From contig JASLHF010000135.1 in NCBI GenBank assembly GCA_030152275.1, positions 1 to 13,401 on the forward strand: a DNA stretch of 13,401 nucleotides. The letters are read 5' to 3'. The stretch comes from Acinetobacter sp. (GTDB lineage Bacteria > Pseudomonadota > Gammaproteobacteria > Pseudomonadales > Moraxellaceae). Each line of letters starts with the position of its first letter. The first letter of the stretch is position 1. Shown piece after piece: positions 5,861-13,401 of the stretch. The position numbers and the translations under genes were made by a program. The notes below the pieces were generated by a model that made no database searches, was not told where the DNA came from, and was given only the letters and a program-made list of their open reading frames with translations.

Positions 5861-8800
5861 GTGCAGAGTCATTTAAATACAGACCATCTGGTGATGGCGC
5901 GTGACCGTCATCGTTTAAATCGACTGAAAAAGGGCAAGGATGCGAACGAAAAGCAATACCAAGAATTATTTGATAAATCACACGCTCAGGTGTTAGCGCG
6001 CGCAGAGCGTTTGCCGCAGATTAAGCTCAATCAGGATCTGCCTGTTACCCAATATGCCGATAAATTGATTGATGCGATTCAAAAGCATCAGGTGATTATT
6101 GTCGCAGGTGAAACCGGTTCAGGCAAAACCACCCAGCTGCCGCAAATTGCGATGCTGGCAGGGCGCGGTTTAACGGGTTTAATTGGTCATACCCAGCCGC
6201 GGCGTTTGGCGGCGCGCAGTGTGTCGCAGCGTATTGCCGAAGAAGTCGGTGAAAAGCTCGGTGAGTCGATTTCTTTTAAAGTCCGTTTTAATGAGCAGGG
6301 TTCGCAAGACTCGATTGTGCGTTTAATGACCGACGGTATTTTATTGGCAGAACTGGCCAATGACCGATTCTTAACTAAATATGACACTATTATCATTGAT
6401 GAAGCGCATGAACGTTCATTAAATATTGACTTCATCATGGGCTATATCAAACAGCTCTTGCCACGCCGCAAAGATTTAAAAGTCATCATTACCTCTGCAA
6501 CTTTAGATGTTAACCGCTTTAGTAATTACTTTAATGGCGCCCCAATTTTTGAAGTTGAAGGCCGCAGTTTTCCCGTAGAGACACGGTATCGCCCAATTTC
6601 TGAAATGAACATTGGCGGCAGTGATGACGATGAATTTGATGATTTTGAGGAGAATTTGCCGCGTGCTGTAGTGTCTGCGGTAGAAGAATGCTTACAGGAT
6701 GCGCAAGCGAAAGGGCATCCTGAACATGCAGATATTTTAGTTTTTGCCAGTACTGAACAGGAAATCCGTGAGCTGCAGGAAACTTTAATAAAACATGGGC
6801 CGAAACATACCGAAGTACTCACATTGTATGCGCGTTTGGCGCTGGCAGAGCAGCAAAAAATCTTTAATCCTTCTGGCGGCGGACGGCGGATTATTATTGC
6901 CACCAACGTGGCGGAAACAGCATTAACTGTCCCGAATATTCGCTATGTCATTGATAGCGGCTTTGCGCGTATTTCACGTTATAACTACCGTTCACGTGTG
7001 CAGCGCTTACCTATTGAAGCAGTGTCGCAAGCGGCAGCCAATCAGCGTAAAGGGCGCTGTGGCCGTATTGCGCCGGGCGTGTGTATCCGTCTGTACAGTG
7101 AAGAAGACTTCCAAAGCCGTCCTGAATTTACCGAGCCGGAAATTAAACGCACCAATTTGGCATCGGTGATTTTACAGATGCAAAGTTTGGGCTTTGGTGA
7201 ATTAGAAGATTTTGATTTTATTGAACCGCCGGATCATCGTTTGGTGAATGATGGCCGTAAGCTGTTAATTGAGCTTGGGGCGCTTTCTGAACGTAAATCA
7301 AATCCCCCTCTTGCGGCGAACAACGCCTCACCTGTTGAAAAAGGGGGACCTGAAAAAACCCCTCTTTCTAAAAGAGGGGTTGGGGGAGATTCCTTAACCA
7401 AAATCGGTCAGCAAATGGCAAAAATGCCGATTGACCCGCGTCTTGCGCGAATGATTTTAGGCGGTGCACACTTTGGTGTGTTAAATGAAGTCTTGGTCAT
7501 TGTCGCGGCTCTTGCAGTACAAGACCCGCGTGAACGTCCTGCAGACAAGCAAATGCAGGCAGATCAAAAACATGCGCTGTTCCGTGAAGCAGACTCTGAT
7601 TTTCTGTTTTATACCAAGTTGTGGGATACCTTGCACTCAAACCGCGAAAGTATGAGTGAAAATAAGCGCCGCACCTTTGCTCGCAATCATTTCCTCAGCT
7701 GGCTGCGTTTACGTGAATGGAAAAAGACGCATGAGCAATTGGTGGATTTGGCCAAAGGCTTAAAGCTTTCATTTAATGAAAAGAAAGCCAGCTATGAAAA
7801 TCTGCACCGTGCATTATTAACGGGTCTATTATCTTTCATTGCCAATAAGACCGATGAACGCAACGTATTCATGGCAGTGCGTCAGCAAAAAGCGCGTATT
7901 TTCCCAGCATCGACTTTGCATAAAACCAATACGCCATGGGTAATGGCCTTTGAGATGGTGGAAACGTCTCAAGTCTTTATCCGCACTTTGGCAAAAATTG
8001 AGCCTGAATGGATTTTATTGGCGGCGGGCGATTTGCTGAAGCATCATTATTTTGAACCGCATTGGTCGAAAAAAGCCGGTGTGGTGAATGCGTATGATCA
8101 AATTTCATTATTTGGTTTGATTATTGAGCCAAAACGTCCGATTAATTATGAAAAGGTTGATCAGCCAGCGGCGCATGAAATCTTCCTGCGTGATGCACTG
8201 ACCACTGGAAACTTGGGTTCGAATCCGCCATTTTTGCAGCATAACTTGCTGAAATTGGAAGAAGTAGAGCGGGTGGAGGACAAACTTCGCCGCCGCGATT
8301 TAGTGGTGGATGAAGAAACTATTTACCAGTTCTATGCCTCTAAAGTGCCGGAAGAAGTGGCCAGCCGCCGTTCATTTGAAGATTGGCGCGCAACTGTAGA
8401 GCCCAAAAATCCGCGTTATTTATTTGTGGAGGATGATGCGCTGTGGCTGAATGACCGTCCAACCACCCAGCTTTTCCCAGATTATTTGCGTAATGGCGAG
8501 CTGCGTCTTGCCGCCAGCTACCGTTTTGACCCAAGCCATGATGAAGATGGCGCAACGGTTAAAATTCCTGTTCAGGCGCTGCCGCAGGTGGATGAAAATA
8601 TTTGGTCATGGGGTATTCCTGGCTGGCGAGAAGACCTGATCGAAGCTTTGCTGAAAGGCTTGCCGAAAGACAAGCGCCGTAATTTAGTTCCTATTCCAGA
8701 CACTGCGCGTAAATTGTCTGCGCGCATTGATGCAGTACATTTGCAGCAGCATATTTTCAGTTTCTTGGGCTATCAGCTGCGCGGCGATCAAATCAGTGAA

Positions 8801-9805
8801 AAAGATTTTTCATTTGAGCGTGTGGAAGAATACTTGCTGCCGCTGATCAAAGTGATCGATGAAAAAGGCCGTGTCATTGAAAAAGGCCGTGATTTATCTG
8901 AACTGAAAGCGCGCTGCCGCACAGAAACCCATAGCCCAGTAAAACAGCTGAAGGGTGAATTTCAAACCTTCCCTGAAAATTTTGTTTTTGAAGCTTCACA
9001 GAAAGTCACCGGTGTGATTGTGAAGCAATATCAAGCGCTGGTGCCAGTGAAAGACTTTGCCAGTTTGGATGTAAAAGATGAATCTGGTGTGGTGATTCAA
9101 ACCTTTAATGATCAAGCAGAAGCAGTAAAACAGCATCATGAAGGCATTATCCGTTTGGTGCATATGCAGCTGGGCGACTTGGTGCGCCAGCTGAAAAAGC
9201 AGATTTCTAAACCTTTGGCATTGGCTTATTCACCCTTAGGCGACAAAGCAAAATTAGAGCAAATGTTAGTTTATGCCACACTGCAGATGGCAATAAATGA
9301 TCTTCCTGTCAATGCTGAGGAATACCAAAACTTAGTTTTAAATGTAAAAAAATCTTTCCTAACGCATGGTCAAAATGCACTGTCTATGCTGAGTGAAATC
9401 TTCATTCAATGGCAGGACATACGCCGCAAACTGCTGGTTTTAGACGATTCTGTGTTTGGAAAAAATATTGATGATGTAGAAGATCAGCTTGATTTGATGA
9501 GTCTTTCAGACTTTGTTTACATCAAATCATCCGACGTTTGGCAGGAATTTCCTCGTTATTTGAAAGCCTTAGTCTTGCGTTTGGAGCGCTTACCAAATAA
9601 CCTGCAAAGGGACAATTCTGCCATTGATCAAATTGATCCATGGATGGAAAAATTATTTAAGTTTAAAAATGACACTCGCCTGAAAGAATTGTATTTCATG
9701 GTTGAGGAGTTGCGTATCTCATTATTCTCTCAACCGATGAAAACCAAGATGCCGATTTCTCCTTCCCGCTTGCAAAAAGTTTGGGAAAAACTTGGAATCA
9801 ATTAA
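5861..9805 (+). CDS. hrpA: ATP-dependent RNA helicase HrpA (DEAH box)
   Basis: A 1314-residue DEAH-box RNA helicase; E. coli HrpA is 1300. Known HrpA proteins act on mRNA processing and on rescue of stalled ribosomes. Motifs in order: Walker A GETGSGKT at 83-90, TQPRRLAARS (Ia) at 111-120, DEAH at 180-183, SAT at 212-214, and QRKGRCGR (VI) at 395-402. HA2 and OB-fold regions follow from about 512, then the long C-terminal DUF3418 region typical of HrpA, ending in an EELRISLFSQP-like segment that matches the family. The start is GTG 5861 with AGGA at 5847-5850; ATG 5894 is a weaker alternative. Residues about 481-510 are an extra segment encoded by a palindromic repeat. The frame stays open through it, so the protein is predicted intact. 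The stop is about 30 bases before the next gene, suggesting an operon. Confidence 0.96.
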   Translation: MQSHLNTDHLVMARDRHRLNRLKKGKDANEKQYQELFDKSHAQVLARAERLPQIKLNQDLPVTQYADKLIDAIQKHQVIIVAGETGSGKTTQLPQIAMLAGRGLTGLIGHTQPRRLAARSVSQRIAEEVGEKLGESISFKVRFNEQGSQDSIVRLMTDGILLAELANDRFLTKYDTIIIDEAHERSLNIDFIMGYIKQLLPRRKDLKVIITSATLDVNRFSNYFNGAPIFEVEGRSFPVETRYRPISEMNIGGSDDDEFDDFEENLPRAVVSAVEECLQDAQAKGHPEHADILVFASTEQEIRELQETLIKHGPKHTEVLTLYARLALAEQQKIFNPSGGGRRIIIATNVAETALTVPNIRYVIDSGFARISRYNYRSRVQRLPIEAVSQAAANQRKGRCGRIAPGVCIRLYSEEDFQSRPEFTEPEIKRTNLASVILQMQSLGFGELEDFDFIEPPDHRLVNDGRKLLIELGALSERKSNPPLAANNASPVEKGGPEKTPLSKRGVGGDSLTKIGQQMAKMPIDPRLARMILGGAHFGVLNEVLVIVAALAVQDPRERPADKQMQADQKHALFREADSDFLFYTKLWDTLHSNRESMSENKRRTFARNHFLSWLRLREWKKTHEQLVDLAKGLKLSFNEKKASYENLHRALLTGLLSFIANKTDERNVFMAVRQQKARIFPASTLHKTNTPWVMAFEMVETSQVFIRTLAKIEPEWILLAAGDLLKHHYFEPHWSKKAGVVNAYDQISLFGLIIEPKRPINYEKVDQPAAHEIFLRDALTTGNLGSNPPFLQHNLLKLEEVERVEDKLRRRDLVVDEETIYQFYASKVPEEVASRRSFEDWRATVEPKNPRYLFVEDDALWLNDRPTTQLFPDYLRNGELRLAASYRFDPSHDEDGATVKIPVQALPQVDENIWSWGIPGWREDLIEALLKGLPKDKRRNLVPIPDTARKLSARIDAVHLQQHIFSFLGYQLRGDQISEKDFSFERVEEYLLPLIKVIDEKGRVIEKGRDLSELKARCRTETHSPVKQLKGEFQTFPENFVFEASQKVTGVIVKQYQALVPVKDFASLDVKDESGVVIQTFNDQAEAVKQHHEGIIRLVHMQLGDLVRQLKKQISKPLALAYSPLGDKAKLEQMLVYATLQMAINDLPVNAEEYQNLVLNVKKSFLTHGQNALSMLSEIFIQWQDIRRKLLVLDDSVFGKNIDDVEDQLDLMSLSDFVYIKSSDVWQEFPRYLKALVLRLERLPNNLQRDNSAIDQIDPWMEKLFKFKNDTRLKELYFMVEELRISLFSQPMKTKMPISPSRLQKVWEKLGIN
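7298..7393 (+). repeat. In-frame palindromic repeat element within hrpA
   Basis: A segment of about 90 bases with runs of C (7304-7308, 7359-7362) and of G (7343-7347, 7376-7379, 7382-7386), unlike the flanking hrpA sequence. The second half holds a perfect 11-base hairpin: AACCCCTCTTT (7357-7367), loop CTA, AAAGAGGGGTT (7371-7381). The outer C-run and final G-run also pair, giving nested stems. The segment adds about 30 residues with Pro, Gly and Lys-rich composition (NPPL, EKGG, TPLSKRGVGG) exactly where E. coli HrpA has only a short linker before the HA2 domain. It looks like a mobile palindromic repeat that has entered the reading frame without breaking it. Confidence 0.85.
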
Positions 9806-9835
9806 GATATAGGTAATTTGAAACAGGAGTTTTAC

Positions 9836-10948
9836 ATGGGCATCCGCATTACGGGTACTGGCTTATTCCATCCGGAAGATGTTATTACCAACGAAGAGTT
9901 AGTAGAAGGTTTAAATGCCTATGTGGAACAGTACAATTTAGACAATGCTGACAAAATTGCTGCTGGCGAATTAGAAGCGCGCCGCGGCTCAAGTGCAGAA
10001 TTTATTGAAAAAGCATCTGGCGTTAAGCGCCGTTACGTTGCAGAAAAGTCAGGCATTCTCGATCCAAAACGTTTACGTCCAGTTCTGCATGTGCGCTCAA
10101 ATGATGAATTGTCTATTCAGGCGGAATGGGGCGTAGCGGCTGCAAAGCAAGCGATGGAAAATGCAGGCGTGACTGCAGCAGACATCGACGTGGTGATTTT
10201 GTCCTGCTCAAACATTCAGCGTGCGTATCCAGCGGTTTCTATTGAAATCCAAACGGCGCTTGGCATTGAAGGCTATGCATATGACATGAACGTTGCATGT
10301 TCTGCTGCAACTTTCGGTATCAAGCAAGCCTATGATGCGATCAAAGCAGGCGCGCGCCGCGTGCTGCTGGTGAACGTGGAAATTACTTCTGGCCATACCG
10401 ATTTCCGCTCACGCGACTGCCACTTTATTTTTGGCGATGTTGCTACAGCGTCAATCATTGAAGAAACAGAAACCAAAGCCGGTTTTGAAGTGCTGGACAT
10501 CAATCTATTCACTCAGTTCTCAAACAATATCCGCAACAACTTCGGCTATTTGAACATGAGCGAAGTGGATGCGGACATCGACAACTACCGTTTCCGTCAA
10601 GACGGCCGCAAAGTGTTTAAAGAAGTTTGCCCGCTGGTTGCCAAGATGATCACCAAACAGCTGGAAAAGAACGACATTGCGCCGCAAAGCATTAAGCGTT
10701 TCTGGCTGCATCAAGCCAATGCCAGCATGAATGAATTGATTCTCAAACTGGTTGTGGGCAAAGAGCATGCGCAGCCGGATTTGGTGCCAATCATTCTGGA
10801 TGAGTTTGCCAATACGTCTTCTGCTGGTGTGATCATTGCGCTGCACCGTACTGCAGATCAAGTGAATGACGGCGAATATGGCGTACTGTGCTCATTTGGC
10901 GCAGGCTATTCAGTTGGTTCAATCCTTGTGCAAAAACACGTGGCTTAA
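9836..10948 (+). CDS. Beta-ketoacyl-ACP synthase III family protein (FabH-like, long form)
   Basis: A 370-residue thiolase-fold condensing enzyme of the KAS III type. The catalytic triad is visible: Cys155 in NVACSAATFG, His292 in LHQAN and Asn326 in FANTSSAG. The C-terminal GAGYSVGSILV closes the fold. It is longer than housekeeping FabH (about 320 residues), with an extra N-terminal segment around 25-90 (AYVEQYN, FIEKASGVKRRYV), and resembles the Pseudomonas PA3286-type synthase, which I recall as priming fatty acid synthesis from medium-chain acyl-CoA. Substrate is therefore likely an acyl-CoA, with malonyl-ACP as extender; this is inference. ATG 9836 has CAGGAG six bases upstream; a TTG at 9818 would add six residues and is less likely. 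It follows hrpA by about 30 bases and precedes an acyltransferase gene by about 10, suggesting a joint transcript and a lipid-related role. Confidence 0.88.
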   Translation: MGIRITGTGLFHPEDVITNEELVEGLNAYVEQYNLDNADKIAAGELEARRGSSAEFIEKASGVKRRYVAEKSGILDPKRLRPVLHVRSNDELSIQAEWGVAAAKQAMENAGVTAADIDVVILSCSNIQRAYPAVSIEIQTALGIEGYAYDMNVACSAATFGIKQAYDAIKAGARRVLLVNVEITSGHTDFRSRDCHFIFGDVATASIIEETETKAGFEVLDINLFTQFSNNIRNNFGYLNMSEVDADIDNYRFRQDGRKVFKEVCPLVAKMITKQLEKNDIAPQSIKRFWLHQANASMNELILKLVVGKEHAQPDLVPIILDEFANTSSAGVIIALHRTADQVNDGEYGVLCSFGAGYSVGSILVQKHVA

Positions 10949-10958
10949 AAGAGTAATT

Positions 10959-11732
10959 TTGCAGGTTCAGCATGATGCTAAATGGATTAAGCGCCTCAGC
11001 GCGCTGCCCAAGCTGTATTTCACGCCAACATTTTTAGGCGCGGAAAATATTGATGCATCGCGCCCTGCAATGTATGTTGGTAATCATACAATGTATGGCG
11101 TGCTGGATGCGCCGATGATTATCGACTGGCTCTACAATGAGCATCAAGTGGCTGTGGTGAGCTTGGCTGACCACAGCCATTTTTATTTGCCGCTTTGGCG
11201 TACTGTTGTTCAAAAGTTCGGTGCCGTTGATGGCGTGAAAGAATACGTGCGTGAAATCATGCGTCAAGGTTATTCGATTTTAGTTTTCCCCGGCGGCGGA
11301 CGTGAAGTACTGAAGCATCAAGGGGAAGCCTATCAGCTGATTTGGAAAGAGCGTTATGGCTTTTTAAAATTGGCGCAGGAATTTGGTTACGACATTGTGC
11401 CGTTTGCAGCTTTAGGCGGTGATGAAGTTTTCGAGTTAGGATTCGATGCGCGCAAAATTGTAGAGCATCGTTTTTTTCAGCAGGCGCTCAAAGTGCCCAA
11501 ACTGAATCAGCTGCTGCGCCGAGGCGAGGTTATTCCTTCTTTGCCCAAAAATCTGATTCCCAAGCGCATACCGTTTTATTTTCAGTTTTTGCCGCCTAAA
11601 AGTGGCAGCGGTATAGACAATATTGAGCAGTTGAAAGCATTCCGCGGCGAGATTCAGCAAGAAATTTATCAGGCATTGGACAGCTTAAAAGCCTGCCGCG
11701 GCAAAGCGTGTGCCGGCAGACCGAAATATTAG
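10959..11732 (+). CDS. Lysophospholipid acyltransferase (LPLAT/PlsC-like) family protein
   Basis: A protein of about 257 residues with the acyltransferase block I NHTMYGVLD (42-50) and block III-like FPGGGRE (110-116), followed by VPFAALGGDE (148-156). The HxxxxxxD spacing and FPGGxRE motif resemble the diacylglycerol-acyltransferase/phytyl-ester-synthase branch of the LPLAT superfamily more than classical PlsC (HxxxxD, FPEGTR). It probably transfers an acyl chain to a glycerol-lipid acceptor at the inner face of the membrane, but acceptor and donor are not readable. An open ATG at 10866 would overlap the synthase by 83 bases; those extra residues do not look like conserved sequence, so the TTG at 10959, with AAGAG five bases upstream, is preferred. 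The start is uncertain. It follows the synthase gene closely and probably shares its transcript. Confidence 0.82.
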   Translation: MQVQHDAKWIKRLSALPKLYFTPTFLGAENIDASRPAMYVGNHTMYGVLDAPMIIDWLYNEHQVAVVSLADHSHFYLPLWRTVVQKFGAVDGVKEYVREIMRQGYSILVFPGGGREVLKHQGEAYQLIWKERYGFLKLAQEFGYDIVPFAALGGDEVFELGFDARKIVEHRFFQQALKVPKLNQLLRRGEVIPSLPKNLIPKRIPFYFQFLPPKSGSGIDNIEQLKAFRGEIQQEIYQALDSLKACRGKACAGRPKY

Positions 11733-12317
11733 CTAAAGATGTGCTGAAAATTGGTAAAATATTCTCCCTGTTTTTAATGAATAAGCCCAAAATAGAAAAA
11801 ATAATAGGCAAATTGCGTGATTATCGAATTGTGCTCTCACATGCGAAATTTTTTAAAGTATTCAGCAAACAGCAGCCGGTGAGCTGAATGCAGTATAGGT
11901 GTATAGCTCCGACGCATCTTGCTGCATTGATCTGAATATTGGAATAAAAAGCGCTGTCCAATAAATGTGGCTACCTTTCCTGAAATTTTGGGCATATATT
12001 ATGAAAAGATCAAATGTATGGCGTGACAGCATTGCTGGACTGAAGATTCGAGCATGATCCATAAACTAAAATTAAAATTCAATAATATCAGTCTATTAAA
12101 TTATAAAGCGTTACGGTTTCTCTATTTAAGTGGCCAATGCAGGGTGTCTGCATCGGGCTAATTGCTTCGCTATCATTCAGTCTGATAAGGCTGTATGCAT
12201 GTGGTAATCAGTTGTCTATGTCTTTTTAGATGACTGCGGAGGCTTTTGAACCGGGCTTTAAAGAAAGGCAATGGGGGCAAATGAGGATATTTGCCGGATT
12301 GGGGCGCAGGAGGTTAA
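11733..12317. other. 585-base region without a convincing gene
   Basis: Several short frames exist, including one of 35 codons from ATG 12054 and a 66-residue minus-strand frame (12062-11862). None has a good ribosome binding site or a family I recognise. No intrinsic terminator for the acyltransferase gene is visible at its left end. Its right end must hold the promoter and leader of the following gene. It may be decayed coding sequence, but I cannot trace it to a gene. Confidence 0.5.
12276..12295. repeat. 20-base inverted repeat upstream of the last gene
   Basis: GGCAAAT (12276-12282) and ATTTGCC (12289-12295) are perfect inverted copies around GAGGAT, 22 bases before the ATG at 12318. 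It could be an operator or a small hairpin in the leader. Its size is within what chance can produce. Confidence 0.5.
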
Positions 12318-13401
12318 ATGCAGCAACACTATTTTAGTTCCGCACAAGCTTGTGCCGCACAGCAGCTGCTTCAGGTCTTTCCTGAATTTAAGCAAATTGT
12401 TTATTGGCAGCAATTGGCAGCTGCACAATTTAGCCCGCATGGCCTATTTAAAATCCAGCATGAACAGTATTGCGTCGAGATTGCCCAGGGTGCTTTTTTA
12501 TTGAAATTTTACCCGCCGGCGCTCAATGCGGAACCCCAGCCACCGCTTTTATTCACGGCACATTTTGAATTTAATGGTCACCGTGCCGAATTGCTCGAAG
12601 AATTTTTCCTGCAGGAGGTCTATTTTCTGACTGGGGAGCGTAAAGCGCAGCATCCGCTGATGCTTAGGGAAAAGGCGCAGCGGTTCAGAGCGCTATTGGC
12701 GCAGGAAATTTTTAAATGGACAGCCAGTGCTGAAAAAGTCACGGCTGCACTGCAGAGTCTGTCTTTAAATCATGCCCGTTATGTCGATCAGCTGATGCAG
12801 CAGCATCAGCTCTATGAACTCCCCATGCTGCAAAATTATGTGCTGTATCAGCAGGCGCTTCCGGCTAATATTTTGGCTTGCTTTCACAGCATGTTTCATT
12901 TAAATGCTGCCGCGGAACCGGATTTTTTGCCTTTGCAGCCGCTCATGGAAAGCTATGATGATTTTTGCTGCAGCGCAGCGTCATTTTTACCGGCGGGGAT
13001 GTACCGCATTATGTCGCTGTTTTTCCGTGAGCGTTTTAATCTGCAGGAACTGATGGAGCATGAGGATGATCTGCGCCTGCTCTATAGGCATGCACAGGAA
13101 CAGCCGAACCTGTTGGGTTTTGTCCGGTTGATGAATCGTGAAGTCTGGAACCGTTCAGACCTGCTGGCCAAACCGCATTTTTTTACGCTGCAGCCTAGGA
13201 TTTGGCAAAAAAAAGCAGCCGTGCAGCCGCTGTTTGATACATCTCGTACTGTGAACTGGCTATATAAGCAGTCTGCTCCAGTTTTGGACTGGATCAGTCA
13301 AAATGTGCAGCAGAGCAGTGTGCGTACAGCGGTCAGCGCTATGAGCTTTATCGACAGTCAAGATTTTCATCCGCAAATTATTTTGGCAGGGCTGCAGTAT
13401 T
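12318..13401 (+). CDS. Large unrecognised Gln/Leu-rich protein, 3' end outside the window
   Basis: I translated 361 codons from ATG 12318 without a stop; the frame continues past the right edge. AGGAGG at 12308-12313 is four bases before the ATG, slightly close but strong. A stop codon (TAA 12315-12317) lies in frame directly before the ATG, so no longer start is possible. The protein is rich in Gln, Leu, Ala and aromatic residues, with many Cys and His in the first 250 residues (for example FHSMFHLNAAA at about 192-202 and FCCSAASF near 218-225). It has no signal peptide and no clear membrane segment. I do not recognise a domain. Local base composition is visibly more GC-rich than the spacer before it. 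It is transcribed in the same direction as hrpA-synthase-acyltransferase, but the gap of about 585 bases argues for a separate promoter. Confidence 0.82.
   Translation, partial: MQQHYFSSAQACAAQQLLQVFPEFKQIVYWQQLAAAQFSPHGLFKIQHEQYCVEIAQGAFLLKFYPPALNAEPQPPLLFTAHFEFNGHRAELLEEFFLQEVYFLTGERKAQHPLMLREKAQRFRALLAQEIFKWTASAEKVTAALQSLSLNHARYVDQLMQQHQLYELPMLQNYVLYQQALPANILACFHSMFHLNAAAEPDFLPLQPLMESYDDFCCSAASFLPAGMYRIMSLFFRERFNLQELMEHEDDLRLLYRHAQEQPNLLGFVRLMNREVWNRSDLLAKPHFFTLQPRIWQKKAAVQPLFDTSRTVNWLYKQSAPVLDWISQNVQQSSVRTAVSAMSFIDSQDFHPQIILAGLQY

Noticed and set aside
5751..5981. 76-residue minus-strand frame overlapping the hrpA start
   Set aside because: It overlaps the hrpA start and its translation signal on the other strand and shows no family features; treated as a shadow frame.
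7298..7393. The hrpA insert as an intrinsic terminator or a frameshift
   Set aside because: It keeps the reading frame, conserved HrpA sequence resumes directly after it, and there is no T-run after the hairpin.
11693..11720. CTGCCG/CGGCAG inverted repeat at the end of the acyltransferase gene as terminator
   Set aside because: The stem is only six bases with a long loop, lies in coding sequence and is not followed by a T-run.
11862..12062. 66-residue minus-strand frame in the same spacer
   Set aside because: Its residue composition looks random, and no Shine-Dalgarno or conserved motif is visible.
12054..12161. 35-codon open frame in the spacer before the last gene
   Set aside because: It has no good ribosome binding site, no recognisable family and ordinary spacer composition.
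12271..12504. 77-residue frame overlapping the last gene
   Set aside because: It runs in another frame through the start of the larger open frame, which has the better ribosome binding site and much greater length.

Overview
The window reads as a chromosomal segment of a moderately AT-rich gammaproteobacterium. Gene content and protein style (AhpC and AhpF very close to the enterobacterial proteins, HrpA, a long-form FabH-like synthase, paired Roadblock proteins) point to Moraxellaceae, most likely Acinetobacter. This is a judgement from recalled protein families, not a database match. I see no prophage, insertion sequence, tRNA, rRNA or CRISPR array.

Left part (1-5860). The 5' end of ahpF (minus strand, cut by the window edge) and the complete ahpC (minus strand) encode the two halves of the alkyl hydroperoxide reductase. 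They lie about 4.4 kb apart. Between them is a plus-strand block whose core is a four-gene operon ending at a clear intrinsic terminator: an atypical small GTPase of the MglA/COG2229 type, a Roadblock/LC7 protein, an unrecognised 322-residue protein and a second Roadblock/LC7 protein. By analogy with MglA/MglB this looks like a GTPase switch with its regulators, and the unrecognised protein is a candidate for its specific partner or output. It is followed by a DUF1653 protein, a class I SAM-dependent O-methyltransferase and a small KTSC-like protein on the opposite strand.

Middle and right (5861-11732). A tight plus-strand group encodes the DEAH RNA helicase HrpA, a beta-ketoacyl-ACP synthase III homologue and a lysophospholipid-acyltransferase-family protein. 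The last two plausibly work together in lipid synthesis. hrpA carries an in-frame insertion of about 30 codons made of a palindromic C-run/G-run repeat, placed between the helicase core and the HA2 domain.

Far right (11733-13401). About 585 bases without a convincing gene are followed by a large open frame that runs off the window. It has a good ribosome binding site and encodes a Gln- and Leu-rich protein that I do not recognise.

The observations most worth a second look are the GTPase/Roadblock module with its unknown component, the protein-coding palindromic repeat inside hrpA, and a 56-base near-perfect inverted repeat between ahpC and hrpA.
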